The notes beneath the pieces were generated by a model. That model was not told the origin of the DNA. It saw only the letters and a program-made list of their open reading frames with translations, and did not search any database. Of a stretch of 64,000 nt of DNA, positions 26,107 through 36,011 are shown piece by piece. How positions within the stretch are numbered: position 1 is the stretch's first letter; the number at the start of each line of letters is the position of its first letter. A program made the position numbers and the translations under genes. Origin of the DNA: an uncultured Burkholderiales bacterium (GTDB lineage Bacteria > Pseudomonadota > Gammaproteobacteria > Burkholderiales > Burkholderiaceae_C); NCBI GenBank assembly GCA_903822825.1, contig CAIJQQ010000040.1:1-64000 (forward strand), written 5' to 3'.

Positions 26107-28698
26107 TCAGGCAGTCACACCCTTGGCCGTCTCCACGTACTCTTCAATCTGATTGAAGTTCAGGTACTTGTAGATTTCAGCGCCGTCGGCATTCACCACG
26201 CCCATGGCCGCATGGTATTCGGCCACGGTGGGGAACTTGCCCATCTTCGATGTGATGGCGGCCAACTCGGCAGAAGCCAAGTACACGTTGGTGTTCTTGC
26301 CCAAACGGTTGGGGAAGTTACGCGTAGATGTAGACACCACGGTCGCTCCTTCGCGCACTTGCGCTTGGTTACCCATGCACAAAGAGCAGCCTGGCATTTC
26401 TGTACGCGCACCGGCGGTGCCGAACGCAGCGTAATGGCCTTCTTTGATGAGCTCACTCTCATCCATCTTCGTTGGAGGCGCGACCCACAACTTGACGGGG
26501 ATGTCACGCTGGCCGCCCAGCAACTTGGCCGCTGCACGGAAGTGACCGATGTTGGTCATGCAAGAACCGATGAAGGCTTCGTCGATGTGGGTGCCAGACA
26601 CATCAGACAAGAACTTCGCGTCATCGGGGTCGTTCGGGCAGCACACGATGGGTTCCTTGATGTCGGCCAAGTCGATGTCGATGATGTGTGCGTACTCGGC
26701 ATCTTTGTCGGCTTCGAGCAAGCTGGGCGCAGCCAACCATTGCTCCACTTTTTCAATGCGGCGTGCCAATGTGCGTGCGTCAGCATAGCCGTCGGCAATC
26801 ATGTTCTTCATCAAAACGACGTTGGACTTGAGGTATTCCTCGACGGGCTCCTTGTTGAGCTTGATCGAGCAACCGGCGGCAGAACGCTCGGCAGACGCGT
26901 CAGACAATTCAAACGCTTGCTCGACCTTGAGGTTGGGCAAGCCTTCGATTTCCAAAATACGGCCAGAGAATTCATTGATTTTGCCGGCCTTGGCCACGGT
27001 CAACAAACCTTGCTTGATGGCGTACAAAGGAATGGCGTGCACCAAATCGCGCAATGTAACGCCAGGTTGCATTTCGCCTTTGAAGCGCACCAGGATGGAC
27101 TCGGGCATGTCCAAAGGCATCACGCCAGTCGCCGCACCGAAAGCCACCAAGCCAGAACCAGCGGGGAAGCTGATACCGATAGGGAAACGTGTGTGTGAGT
27201 CACCACCCGTGCCGACGGTGTCAGGCAACAACAAACGGTTGAGCCAGCTGTGGATCACACCGTCTCCGGGGCGCAGGGAAACACCGCCTCGGTTGCTGAT
27301 GAACGCTGGCAATTCGCGGTGCGTCTTCACATCCACCGCCTTGGGGTAGGCCGCTGTGTGGCAGAACGATTGCATGACCATGTCGGCCGAGAAGCCGAGG
27401 CATGCCAGGTCTTTCAACTCGTCGCGTGTCATCGGGCCCGTGGTGTCTTGTGAACCCACGGTGGTCATCTTGGGTTCGCAATAAGTGCCGGGGCGAACGC
27501 CTTGGCCTTCTGGCAAACCCACCGCACGACCGACCATCTTTTGCGCCAGCGTGAAGCCCGCTTGGGTGGTGATGGGTGCTGTAGGCAAGCGGAACACGGT
27601 GGATGCGGGCAAACCCAAGAACTCGCGGGCCTTGGCGGTCAGGCTGCGGCCGATGATCAAGTTGATGCGGCCACCAGCGCGCACTTCGTCAAACAGCACA
27701 TCGCTTTTGAGTTGGAAAGTGGTGATGGTTTCACCGTTCTTCACGATCTTGCCTTCGTAGGGCAACACGTCCACCACATCGCCCATGTTCAGGGCAGTCA
27801 CGTCGACTTCGATCGGCAAAGCGCCAGAGTCTTCTTGGGTGTTAAAGAAAATGGGGGCAATCTTGCCGCCCAAAGTCACGCCACCGAAACGCTTGTTGGG
27901 CACAAACGGAATGTCTTCACCAAAGCCCCAGATGATGCTGTTGGTCGCCGACTTGCGTGAGGAGCCTGTGCCGACCACGTCGCCAACATAAGACACCAAA
28001 TGGCCTTTTTTCTTCAGTTCTTCGATCATGGCCATGGGGCCACGCTTGCCGTCTTCTTCGGGTTTAAATGGTGCACCTTCTCGGGTGTTTTTGAGCATCG
28101 CCAAGTAATGCAAGGGGATGTCGGGACGGCTCCAAGCGTCAGGCGCTGGAGACAAGTCGTCGGTATTGGTTTCGCCAGGCACCTTGAACACGGTGATGGT
28201 GATTTTTTTCTCGACTTCAGGACGGACCGTGAACCATTCGGCATCGGCCCAGCTTTGCATGACTTCTTTGGCTTTGGCGTTGCCAGCCTTGGCTTTTTCT
28301 GCGACGTCGTTGAAAAAGTCGAACATCAACAAGGTCTTTTTAAGGGCTTCAGCGGCCACACCAGCCACTTCAGGGTCATCAAGCAACTCGATCAGGGGGT
28401 GCACGTTGTAGCCGCCCACCATGGTGCCCAGCAACTCCGTGGCTTTGGACTTGGAGATCAAACCCACTTTGATTTCGCCGTGCGCCACAGCCGCCAAAAA
28501 AGAGGCTTTGACCTTGGCTGCATCGTCCACGCCTGGTGGCACGCGGTGTGTGAGCAGGTCCATGAGGAATGCGTCCTCGCCTGCAGGCGGGTTCTTGATC
28601 AGCTCGATCAACGCGGCGACTTGCTTGGCGTCCAGCGGCAGGGCTGGGATGCCAAGAGCCGCGCGTTCGGCGGTGTGTTCACGGTAGGCTTGCAACAT
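26107..28698 (-). CDS. acnB: Aconitate hydratase B
   Basis: 863 aa, matching E. coli AcnB (865). It isomerises citrate to isocitrate in the TCA cycle. The N-terminus [20 protein letters not shown] and [26 protein letters not shown] are characteristic of the AcnB HEAT-like domain. The [4Fe-4S] ligands are Cys in FIGSCMTN and in GCSLCMGNQ. An ATG 18 bases upstream (28716) is less likely because AGGAGA lies directly before 28698. Last gene of a minus-strand set mdh, citE-like, hypothetical, acnB. AcnB also acts as a post-transcriptional regulator in some bacteria. Confidence 0.97.
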   Translation of the reverse strand: MLQAYREHTAERAALGIPALPLDAKQVAALIELIKNPPAGEDAFLMDLLTHRVPPGVDDAAKVKASFLAAVAHGEIKVGLISKSKATELLGTMVGGYNVHPLIELLDDPEVAGVAAEALKKTLLMFDFFNDVAEKAKAGNAKAKEVMQSWADAEWFTVRPEVEKKITITVFKVPGETNTDDLSPAPDAWSRPDIPLHYLAMLKNTREGAPFKPEEDGKRGPMAMIEELKKKGHLVSYVGDVVGTGSSRKSATNSIIWGFGEDIPFVPNKRFGGVTLGGKIAPIFFNTQEDSGALPIEVDVTALNMGDVVDVLPYEGKIVKNGETITTFQLKSDVLFDEVRAGGRINLIIGRSLTAKAREFLGLPASTVFRLPTAPITTQAGFTLAQKMVGRAVGLPEGQGVRPGTYCEPKMTTVGSQDTTGPMTRDELKDLACLGFSADMVMQSFCHTAAYPKAVDVKTHRELPAFISNRGGVSLRPGDGVIHSWLNRLLLPDTVGTGGDSHTRFPIGISFPAGSGLVAFGAATGVMPLDMPESILVRFKGEMQPGVTLRDLVHAIPLYAIKQGLLTVAKAGKINEFSGRILEIEGLPNLKVEQAFELSDASAERSAAGCSIKLNKEPVEEYLKSNVVLMKNMIADGYADARTLARRIEKVEQWLAAPSLLEADKDAEYAHIIDIDLADIKEPIVCCPNDPDDAKFLSDVSGTHIDEAFIGSCMTNIGHFRAAAKLLGGQRDIPVKLWVAPPTKMDESELIKEGHYAAFGTAGARTEMPGCSLCMGNQAQVREGATVVSTSTRNFPNRLGKNTNVYLASAELAAITSKMGKFPTVAEYHAAMGVVNADGAEIYKYLNFNQIEEYVETAKGVTA

Positions 28699-28731
28699 CG
28701 TTTTTTCTCCTGTCAAACAAAATCTGAGGTG

Positions 28732-29184
28732 TTATCGCCCCATGCCTGTCGTGTCGAACAACTTGGGCGGGGGATTGGTTTTCAAGCTCTGGGCGTAGGC
28801 CAGTTGTTCGGGGTGGGCGCATTCGTCTGCCATTCGACGCCCTTTTTTCTGATCCATCAGCATCGACTTGTTGGCCAACTGCAGCCAGACCGCACCAGCT
28901 TTGGCGTCTTCCAATCGGATCGCCCCGGTACTGGTGACCACGGGCCGCATGCGGTAGCGAAAGCCTTTGCCTTGCAAATGAAAGTACCCCGGATGCGCCG
29001 CATCGGACTCCAATCGGATGCTGGTGCCCAGCTCACAGGCCAGTTGGCCTTGGTGAACACGCTGGGCAATGGCCAGCTCTTCGGCAGTCAATGCATCGTG
29101 AGGCATAACGAATTGGGCGGGGGCCTGTGCTGGGGCAAGCGTCGAACACAGGATCCACAAAACCAAGACAGTTGCTTTGAGCAT
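28732..29184 (-). CDS. Hypothetical periplasmic protein in the TCA gene cluster
   Basis: 150 aa from MLKATVLVLWILCSTLAPAQ, a signal peptide with likely cleavage near APAQA. An in-frame ATG at 29217 would put 11 extra residues before it. The mature part has LTAEELAIAQRVHQGQLACELG, then FRYRMRPVVTSTGAIRLED and a WLQLANKSML stretch; two Cys may form a disulfide. I do not recognise a family with a known function. It lies between the lyase remnant and acnB, 33 bp from acnB, so it is probably co-transcribed with them. Confidence 0.7.
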   Translation of the reverse strand: MLKATVLVLWILCSTLAPAQAPAQFVMPHDALTAEELAIAQRVHQGQLACELGTSIRLESDAAHPGYFHLQGKGFRYRMRPVVTSTGAIRLEDAKAGAVWLQLANKSMLMDQKKGRRMADECAHPEQLAYAQSLKTNPPPKLFDTTGMGR

Positions 29185-29213
29185 AAGAGGCCTCAAGATG
29201 AGAGAGACCATCA

Positions 29214-30231
29214 TCATGAACCCTGCACAGCCGCTTGACCAGCTGCAGCAAAAAAGAACTGAATGGCTGAAGGCAAAGTGCGACCGGTCTGATGCGCCCT
29301 CTCGAGCAACTGCCAGAAGAATCGGTAGCTGGCCCGGTCATGCAACTGCCCGGCGTGGCTGATCGGGGCCCAATCGGCCGCAATGGCGGCCAAAACGATT
29401 TCGCTGGCCTGATCGATCTGGGCTTCGTTCGGGGCCATGGCCTCCAAGATCGGGCGAATCTGGTCGGGATGGATGCTCCACATGCGGGTGTAACCCAGCT
29501 CGCGTGAGGCTCTGAGGGGCAGCCATGCGCATCAATTCGGTGTTTTTGAACTCGGTGACCACGCAATGCGAAGGCACCTTGCCGTGGGCGTGGCAGGCGC
29601 TGGCAATGCCAAGCTTGGCGCGCAGCACCAGCGGGTGAGTGAACTGCCCCTCGATGCCCATGCCGTCTGCAGGAATGGCGCCACCGTGCGCTGACACAAA
29701 GTCCATCAGACCAAAGCTGATCGACTGCACACGCGGGTGGGCGGCAATGTCAAAAGCGCGGTGCACGGCAGCGGGCGACTCGATCAGCACATGCAGTGGC
29801 AGATCAGTGGCACCGGCTTGTAGCAAGGCCGCTTGAGCGCGATCCACATCGGTCACGCTTTCGACCTTGGGCACCATGATGTGCGACAAACATTGACCTG
29901 CACGGCCTGCAATGAGCGCCATGTCGGCCTCAAAGCTGGGGTGGTCTACGGGGTGGACGCGCACGGCCACGCGGGCGTTGGGTCTGGCTGTGGTCGCGGT
30001 CAGCGCCAATTCGGTGACCAGTGCAGCGTGTTCGGTCTCGCCACCGACGGGTGCGCCGTCTTCGCAGTCGAGGGTGACGTCAAAGACGCAGGCACCGAAC
30101 TCCTGCATCAATTCAGCTTGCAACTGCAAGCTTTTGCGCATCCTCGCTTCGACCCCGCTGTAATGGTCGCACACCGGCAGCTGAACGCGACCGGCTTGCG
30201 CTCCCAACAGGACGTCGCGAGGATGGCTCAC
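29214..30231 (-). pseudogene. CoA-ester lyase, HpcH/HpaI-CitE family, frameshifted
   Basis: From GTG 30231 the frame reads VSHPRDVLLGAQAGRVQLPV and contains the CitE-type FDVTLDCEDGAP (metal and substrate site), RVHPVDHPSF, MVPKVESVTDV, LIESPAAVHRAFDIA and ISFGLMDFV. Near residue 240 it breaks at four G (plus strand 29516-29519); the rest continues one frame over as ASRELGYTRMWSIHPDQI to the stop at 29214. Removing one base gives a normal 338-aa protein. The family cleaves malyl-CoA, citramalyl-CoA or similar. It starts 20 bp after mdh. Either an assembly error or real decay. Confidence 0.85.
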
Positions 30232-30251
30232 TGAGTGTCTCTGAAAAGCAA

Positions 30252-31238
30252 TCAGATCAAGTGGGCCACGCCCGCTTGCTCGTCGGTCAGCTCCTTGAGG
30301 GTCTTGTCGATGCACCCCTGGCTGAACGCGTCGATGTCCAGCCCTTCAACGACTTTGTACTCGCCGTTTTCGCAGGTGACGGGGAAACCAAACATGACGT
30401 CTTTGGGGATGCCGTACCAGCCTTGCGATGGGATGCCCATGGTGACCCACTTGCCCTTGGTGCCCAGGGCCCAATCGCGCATGTGGTCAATGGCTGCATT
30501 GGCGGCCGATGCGGCTGAAGACAATCCACGGGCTTCGATGATGGCTGCGCCGCGCTTGCCCACGGTGGGCAGAAACACGTTGGCGTTCCATTCCTGGTCG
30601 TTGATCATGGCCTTGACAGACTCGCCTTGGATGGTGGCAAACCGATAGTCGGCGTACATGGTGGGCGAGTGGTTGCCCCAGACGCACAATTTTTCGATGT
30701 CTGCGACGGCTTTGCCAGTCTTGGCGGCGATTTGCGAAGCAGCGCGATTGTGGTCCAGGCGCAGCATGGCGGTGAAGTTGCCGGGTTTGAGGTCTGGTGC
30801 AGACTTCATGGCAATGAAAGCATTGGTGTTGGCGGGGTTGCCCACAACCAGCACTTTGACGTCGCGAGAGGCCACAGCGTTGAGGGCCTTGCCCTGTGCA
30901 GTGAAGATCGCACCGTTGATGGCGAGCAACTCAGCGCGCTCCATGCCGGGGCCGCGTGGACGCGAGCCGACGAGCAATGCGTAGTCAACGTCTTTGAATG
31001 CGGTCATCGGATCGCCATGGGCCTGCATTCCAACCAGCAAGGGGAAAGCGCAGTCTTCAAGTTCCATCATCACGCCCTTGAGCGCTTTTTGCGGGCCTTC
31101 AACCGGCACTTCCAGCAATTGCAGGATAACGGGCTGGTCTTTGCCCAGCATTTCGCCCGAAGCGATGCGAAACAACAGTGCGTAACCAATTTGACCTGCT
31201 GCGCCAGTAACGGCAACGCGGACGGGCTTTTTGCTCAT
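30252..31238 (-). CDS. mdh: Malate dehydrogenase
   Basis: 328 aa NAD-dependent enzyme converting malate to oxaloacetate. The Rossmann motif [18 protein letters not shown] lies at residues 10-27. The loop [16 protein letters not shown] carries the substrate-binding Arg residues, VGNPANTNA follows, and the catalytic His is in [11 protein letters not shown] (near 190). First gene of the minus-strand TCA set, divergent from the GntR gene, with a palindrome in between. Length and motifs match the cytosolic-type MDH of betaproteobacteria. Confidence 0.97.
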   Translation of the reverse strand: MSKKPVRVAVTGAAGQIGYALLFRIASGEMLGKDQPVILQLLEVPVEGPQKALKGVMMELEDCAFPLLVGMQAHGDPMTAFKDVDYALLVGSRPRGPGMERAELLAINGAIFTAQGKALNAVASRDVKVLVVGNPANTNAFIAMKSAPDLKPGNFTAMLRLDHNRAASQIAAKTGKAVADIEKLCVWGNHSPTMYADYRFATIQGESVKAMINDQEWNANVFLPTVGKRGAAIIEARGLSSAASAANAAIDHMRDWALGTKGKWVTMGIPSQGWYGIPKDVMFGFPVTCENGEYKVVEGLDIDAFSQGCIDKTLKELTDEQAGVAHLI

Positions 31239-31316
31239 TGAAAACTCCAGAAGTGATAGATGGAAACAACCTCCTAGTGTACCTGCGAAAACCCTCGATC
31301 GTCAATTCGTCTTATG

Positions 31317-31328
31317 TCTTATATAAGA
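31317..31328. promoter_or_regulatory. Palindromic operator candidate between mdh and gntR
   Basis: TCTTATATAAGA is a perfect 12-bp palindrome in the 141-bp divergent gap, 52 bp before the GntR start and 79 bp before mdh. The form (AT-rich, TATA centre) fits a GntR-family operator that could control both directions. No second copy was noticed upstream of sdhC or gltA. Confidence 0.5.
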
Positions 31329-31379
31329 TATGATTACGCTCCTGAAACGACCCTGACCTGCGGGGTCTCATAAGCCCTC

Positions 31380-32162
31380 ATGAACAACTTAAACGCCATG
31401 CCAGACACCCCGTCAGGCGCCGAAAATTTGGCCGCAACGCCCGCTTTCAGCCCTTTGTACCAACAGATCAAAGGGCTGATCCTTCAGAGCCTTCAATCGG
31501 GCGAGTGGAAACCGGGCGAATCCATACCCAGCGAGATTGAGCTGGCCAGCCGCTTCAGGGTCAGTCAAGGCACTGTGCGCAAAGCCATCGACGAACTCGC
31601 CAGCGGCAACCTGCTGGTGCGCCGGCAAGGCAAGGGCACTTATGTGGCCACCCACGCTGAGCAGCACGTCCAGTACCGTTTCCTGAAACTGGCTCCAGAC
31701 ACAGGCGGCCTCGACAGCGAAGGTCCGGCCCAACGCGAAATCGTCGACTGCAAGCGCCTTCGAGCCACGGCCGACATTGCCCGCGCCTTGGCCCTGCGTT
31801 CGGGCGACCCGGTACTGCAAGTGCGCCGCGTGCTGTCTTTCGCTGGCGCCCCCACCATCCTGGAAGACCTTTGGTTGCCCGGCAACCCGTTCAAGGGCCT
31901 CACGGCCGAACGACTGTCGGTCTACCATGGACCCATGTATGCCTTGTTTGAGACCGAGTTTGGTGTGCGCATGGTGCGGGCAGAAGAAAAAATCCGGGCT
32001 GTATTGCCCGACGCCACGCAACAAGACCTGCTGCGTGTGCCGCTTGGCACCCCTTTGCTCAGCGTAGAGCGGGTGGCTTACACCTACAACGACACCCCCA
32101 TGGAACTGCGCCGAGGCCTTTACCGAACAGAAAATCACCATTACCGCAATGCTTTGAGTTGA
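31380..32162 (+). CDS. GntR-family regulator (HutC/UTRA type) of the TCA cluster
   Basis: 260 aa. The N-terminal winged HTH covers about residues 20-90, with LYQQIKGLILQSLQSGEWKPGE, SEIELASRFRVSQGTVRKAID and LVRRQGKGTYVA. A UTRA ligand-binding domain follows, including LALRSGDPVLQVRRVLSF and ELRRGLYRTENHHYRN at the end. It sits between mdh (divergent) and sdhC (downstream, 120 bp) and is conserved there in Burkholderiales, so it probably senses a TCA-linked metabolite. A Met at codon 7 (MPDTPSG) is an alternative start. Confidence 0.92.
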   Translation: MNNLNAMPDTPSGAENLAATPAFSPLYQQIKGLILQSLQSGEWKPGESIPSEIELASRFRVSQGTVRKAIDELASGNLLVRRQGKGTYVATHAEQHVQYRFLKLAPDTGGLDSEGPAQREIVDCKRLRATADIARALALRSGDPVLQVRRVLSFAGAPTILEDLWLPGNPFKGLTAERLSVYHGPMYALFETEFGVRMVRAEEKIRAVLPDATQQDLLRVPLGTPLLSVERVAYTYNDTPMELRRGLYRTENHHYRNALS

Positions 32163-32282
32163 CGCAACAACACGCCGACTGAGGCTCTTCAAGCCACGCC
32201 CATGTCAGTTTGCTGCATTGCAATAGAATCCAACGGTTTTGAATGAAATGACGACAGCGTCACATCCTGAGAAAGTGCCAAC

Positions 32283-32714
32283 ATGACCGAATTAGCCAGA
32301 AAGCGGCCTGAATTCCGCAACATCAATGCCCTCAAAGACTTGCCGTCTTACCGCTTGCCGGTCGCAGGTTGGGTGTCGATCCTGCACCGCGTGAGCGGTT
32401 TGTTGATGTTCTTCCTGATGCCTTTGATCATCTGGTTGTTCGACCATTCGATCACCTCCGAGATCTCATTCGCCAAATTTTCTGCCGCGTTCAACGTCGG
32501 CATCGGGTTTGTGCCCGGATGGTTCATGAAATTGGTGGTTTTGGCTTTGATCTGGGCTTACCTGCACCACTTCATTGCAGGTCTGCGCCATCTTTTCATG
32601 GACGCACGCCACGCCGTGACCAAGGAGTTCGGCAAGTCCTCAGCCATCGCCACCTTGGTGCTGAGCTTGGGCCTCACGGCGGCTCTCGGCGCCAAGCTTT
32701 TCGGTCTCTACTGA
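32283..32714 (+). CDS. sdhC: Succinate dehydrogenase cytochrome b556 subunit
   Basis: 143 aa membrane anchor with three hydrophobic helices. RPEFRNINALKDLPSYRLPVAG and SILHRVSGLLMFF (with the quinone-site Ser/Arg) precede the first helix, and HHFIAGLRHLFMD, holding the likely haem-ligand His, lies in the second. It binds haem b and quinone with SdhD. First gene of sdhCDAB-sdhE-gltA. Preceded by a 120-bp region after gntR. Confidence 0.95.
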   Translation: MTELARKRPEFRNINALKDLPSYRLPVAGWVSILHRVSGLLMFFLMPLIIWLFDHSITSEISFAKFSAAFNVGIGFVPGWFMKLVVLALIWAYLHHFIAGLRHLFMDARHAVTKEFGKSSAIATLVLSLGLTAALGAKLFGLY

Positions 32715-32736
32715 TTTACCCAAAGGATCAAAAACC

Positions 32737-33102
32737 ATGTCCGTCAATTACGGCTCCAAGCGCATCGTCACCGGTGCGGGTTATGGCTTTCGCGACTGGC
32801 TCGCCCAGCGCGTGACTGCGGCCCTCATGGCCTTGTTCACGGCCATCTTGTTGGTTCAGGTGCTTTTCACTTCCGGCCCCATCGGCTACGAAGAATGGGC
32901 TGGTATTTTTGCCGGTCAATGCATGAAGTTCCTGACCTTCGTGGTCATCATCGCCCTGCTCTACCACGTGTGGGTTGGCATGCGCGACATCTGGATGGAC
33001 TACGTCAAGCCCGTTGGCCTGCGCCTGGCTTTGCACGTTTTCACCATCGTCTGGCTGGTCGGCTGCGCTGGCTGGGCTGTTCAGGCCCTGTGGCGCCTGT
33101 GA
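32737..33102 (+). CDS. sdhD: Succinate dehydrogenase membrane anchor subunit
   Basis: 121 aa with three hydrophobic segments. GSKRIVTGAGYGFRDWLAQRVTAALMALF is the typical opening, and LYHVWVGMRDIWMDYV carries the conserved His and Asp-Tyr of the haem/quinone site. It pairs with SdhC in the inner membrane. 22 bp after sdhC and 42 bp before sdhA. Confidence 0.94.
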   Translation: MSVNYGSKRIVTGAGYGFRDWLAQRVTAALMALFTAILLVQVLFTSGPIGYEEWAGIFAGQCMKFLTFVVIIALLYHVWVGMRDIWMDYVKPVGLRLALHVFTIVWLVGCAGWAVQALWRL

Positions 33103-33144
33103 TTCGTCTGCAACTGAGCTGATCCCACACCCATATTGAAAATC

Positions 33145-34944
33145 ATGAGCTACACCAAAGAAAAAATCTCCAAACGCAAGTTTGATGTCGTGATCATCGG
33201 CGCGGGCGGCTCCGGCATGCGTGCCTCGCTGCAACTGGCACGCGCTGGCCTGAACGTGGCGGTGCTGTCCAAGGTGTTCCCCACCCGGTCACACACGGTG
33301 GCCGCGCAAGGGGGCATCGGCGCTTCCTTGGGCAACATGAACGAAGACAACTGGCATTACCACTTCTACGACACCGTCAAGGGCTCCGACTGGCTCGGCG
33401 ACCAAGATGCGATCGAGTACATGTGCCGTGAAGCCCCCAAAGTCGTGTACGACTTGGAACACATGGGCATGCCTTTCGACCGCAACCCAGACGGCACCAT
33501 TTACCAGCGCCCCTTCGGTGGCCACACCGCCAATTACGGCGAAAAAGCCGTAGAGCGCGCTTGCGCTGCCGCTGACCGCACCGGTCATGCCATGCTGCAC
33601 ACCCTGTACCAACAAAACGTGGCCGCCAAGACCACGTTCTTTGTGGAGTGGATGGCGCTGGACTTGGTCCGCGACGCCGATGGCGACGTGGTCGGCGTGA
33701 CGGCACTTGAGATGGAAACCGGCGAGCTGTATGTGCTCGAAGCCAAAACCACCATGCTGGCCACCGGTGGTGCAGGCCGTATATTTGCCGCTTCGACCAA
33801 CGCGTTCATCAACACCGGAGACGGTTTGGGCATGGCAGCGCGCGCGGGCATCCCGCTCGAAGACATGGAATTTTGGCAATTCCACCCCACCGGCGTGGCC
33901 GGTGCTGGTGTATTGCTGACCGAAGGCTGCCGCGGCGAAGGCGCGATTTTGCGCAACAGCAATGGCGAACGCTTCATGGAGCGTTATGCCCCCGCCTACA
34001 AAGACTTGGCCCCACGCGACTATGTGTCTCGTTGCATGGACCAAGAGATCAAAGAAGGTCGCGGCTGCGGTCCCAACAAGGACTACATCAACCTCGACAT
34101 GACCCACTTGGGCGCCGAGACCATCATGAAGCGTTTGCCTTCGGTGTTCGAAATTGGCCACAACTTTGCCAACGTCGACATCACCAAAGAGCCGATCCCC
34201 GTGATCCCCACCATCCATTACCAAATGGGCGGCATCCCCACCAACATCCATGGCCAAGTGGTCACACAAAACGCCAACAATGAAAGCGTGGTGGTCAACG
34301 GTTTGTACGCGGTGGGCGAATGCTCTTGCGTCTCGGTGCACGGCGCCAACCGCCTTGGCACCAACTCTTTGCTCGACTTGTTGGTGTTTGGCCGCGCAGC
34401 GGGCAACCACATTGTGGACTTCCACAGCCAAGTCAAAACCCACAAGCCCCTGCCTGAAAACGCCGCCGATTTGTCGCTGGAGCGCCTGAACCGCCTTGAA
34501 ACCGTGGCCGACGGCGAATACGCCCAAGACGTGGCCAACGACATCCGAGATGCCATGCAGCAGCATGCCAGCGTGTTCCGCACGCAAACCATGATGGACG
34601 AAGGTGTGACCAAATTGGCTGAACTGCGTGAGCGAGTGGCCAAGATCGGTCTGAAGGACAAGTCCATGGTGTTCAACACGGCCCGCATTGAAGCCTTGGA
34701 AGTCGAAAACCTGATCGAAGCCGCGCAAGCCACCATCGTGTCAGCCGCTGCCCGCAAAGAGAGTCGAGGCGCCCATACGGTGAACGATTACGGCGACACC
34801 CCCGCACACCCCAACGGACGCAATGACCAAGATTGGCACAAACACACGCTGTGGCACAAAGAGGGCAACCAGCTGACTTACAAGCCGGTGCAAATGAAGC
34901 CATTGACTGTTGACAGCATCCCCCTCCAGACCCGTACATTCTGA
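33145..34944 (+). CDS. sdhA: Succinate dehydrogenase flavoprotein subunit
   Basis: 599 aa from MSYTKEKISKRKFD; a TTG three codons upstream is ignored. FAD-binding GAGGSGMRA lies near residues 19-27. The covalent-FAD His is in RSHTVAAQGG near 51. Substrate-site elements HPTGVAGAG and GANRLGTNSLLD are present, as is a C-terminal NDYGDTPAHPNGRNDQDW. It oxidises succinate to fumarate and passes electrons to SdhB. Covalent flavinylation is expected to need the sdhE product encoded in the same operon. Confidence 0.98.
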   Translation: MSYTKEKISKRKFDVVIIGAGGSGMRASLQLARAGLNVAVLSKVFPTRSHTVAAQGGIGASLGNMNEDNWHYHFYDTVKGSDWLGDQDAIEYMCREAPKVVYDLEHMGMPFDRNPDGTIYQRPFGGHTANYGEKAVERACAAADRTGHAMLHTLYQQNVAAKTTFFVEWMALDLVRDADGDVVGVTALEMETGELYVLEAKTTMLATGGAGRIFAASTNAFINTGDGLGMAARAGIPLEDMEFWQFHPTGVAGAGVLLTEGCRGEGAILRNSNGERFMERYAPAYKDLAPRDYVSRCMDQEIKEGRGCGPNKDYINLDMTHLGAETIMKRLPSVFEIGHNFANVDITKEPIPVIPTIHYQMGGIPTNIHGQVVTQNANNESVVVNGLYAVGECSCVSVHGANRLGTNSLLDLLVFGRAAGNHIVDFHSQVKTHKPLPENAADLSLERLNRLETVADGEYAQDVANDIRDAMQQHASVFRTQTMMDEGVTKLAELRERVAKIGLKDKSMVFNTARIEALEVENLIEAAQATIVSAAARKESRGAHTVNDYGDTPAHPNGRNDQDWHKHTLWHKEGNQLTYKPVQMKPLTVDSIPLQTRTF

Positions 34945-34957
34945 TCAGGCGAACACC

Positions 34958-35662
34958 ATGACAAAACGCACGTTTCAAATCTACCGCTACAACCCTGATG
35001 TGGACGCCAAGCCTTACATGCAGACCATCGAGGTCGAACTCGACGGCCATGAGCGCATGCTGCTCGATGCGTTGATGAAGCTCAAAGCGGTCGATCCGTC
35101 GATTTCATTCCGACGTTCGTGCCGCGAAGGTGTTTGCGGCTCGGACGCGATGAACATCAACGGCAAAAACGGTCTGGCCTGCTTGACCAACATGAACACC
35201 CTCAAAGGCACGATTGTGCTCAAACCGCTGCCAGGGCTGCCTGTGGTGCGCGATGTGATCGTGGACATGACGCAGTTCTTCAAGCAATACCATTCCATCA
35301 AACCTTACCTCGTCAACGACACCCAGCCGCCCGAGAAAGAGCGCCTGCAGTCGCCCGAAGAGCGCGAAGAGTTGAACGGCTTGTACGAATGCATCTTGTG
35401 CGCCAGCTGCTCTACCAGCTGCCCCTCTTTCTGGTGGAACCCCGACAAATTCGTGGGTCCAGCAGGTCTCTTGCAAGCCTACCGCTTCATTGCTGACAGC
35501 CGAGACCAGGACACCGCCGGTCGTCTGGACAACCTGGAAGACCCTTACCGCCTGTTCCGATGCCACACCATCATGAACTGCGTTGACGTGTGCCCCAAGG
35601 GTTTGAACCCCACCAAGGCCATCGGCAAGATCAAAGAAATGATGGTTCGCCGCGCGGTTTGA
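34958..35662 (+). CDS. sdhB: Succinate dehydrogenase iron-sulfur subunit
   Basis: 234 aa from MTKRTFQIYRYNPDVDAKPY. The [2Fe-2S] cluster uses SCREGVCGSDAM and the later LAC. The [4Fe-4S] and [3Fe-4S] ligands are in CILCASCSTSCPSFWW and in RCHTIMNCVDVCPKGLNP. It relays electrons from SdhA to the membrane quinone. An upstream in-frame ATG at 34910 overlaps sdhA and was rejected. Its stop overlaps the sdhE start (TTTGATGACT). Confidence 0.98.
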   Translation: MTKRTFQIYRYNPDVDAKPYMQTIEVELDGHERMLLDALMKLKAVDPSISFRRSCREGVCGSDAMNINGKNGLACLTNMNTLKGTIVLKPLPGLPVVRDVIVDMTQFFKQYHSIKPYLVNDTQPPEKERLQSPEEREELNGLYECILCASCSTSCPSFWWNPDKFVGPAGLLQAYRFIADSRDQDTAGRLDNLEDPYRLFRCHTIMNCVDVCPKGLNPTKAIGKIKEMMVRRAV

Positions 35663-35970
35663 TGACTCAAACAGCACTCCTCGAAGACGCGTCCTTGTTC
35701 GACGCTGACCGCCAAGCGCCCTTGAGCGAACGGTCCCTGAGCAAATTGCGCTGGCGCTGCCGCCGCGGTTTGCTCGAGAATGATTTGTTCATCAAACGTT
35801 TCTTCGATCGGTATGATTCCAGTTTGACTGTTGGTCAGGCCAGGGGCATGTATGTGCTGATGGACCTGTCTGACAACGATTTATTGGACTTGCTGCTGCG
35901 CCGAAAGCAATTGCAACCGGAGATCAGCACCGAAGAGGTGCGTGAAGTCCTGGACCTTTTAATAAGCTGA
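35662..35970 (+). CDS. sdhE: Succinate dehydrogenase FAD assembly factor SdhE
   Basis: 102 aa. The diagnostic RGxxE motif appears as [16 protein letters not shown], within an all-helical small protein (Sdh5/YgfY family). It promotes covalent attachment of FAD to SdhA. It starts in the TGATG overlap with sdhB, which favours ATG 35662. About 25 residues precede the usual domain, longer than E. coli SdhE (88 aa). Confidence 0.95.
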   Translation: MTQTALLEDASLFDADRQAPLSERSLSKLRWRCRRGLLENDLFIKRFFDRYDSSLTVGQARGMYVLMDLSDNDLLDLLLRRKQLQPEISTEEVREVLDLLIS

Positions 35971-36011
35971 CCCCCAATGGGTCAAGTACGGATTTATTGA
36001 GGAAACCCACC

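Noticed and set aside
26005..29238. Two long plus-strand frames opposite acnB
   Set aside because: Both are antisense shadows of acnB and lack any recognisable motif or ribosome site.
33289..34728. 479-codon open frame antisense to sdhA
   Set aside because: Contains His/Val-rich low-complexity translation and no domain; sdhA is certain on the other strand.
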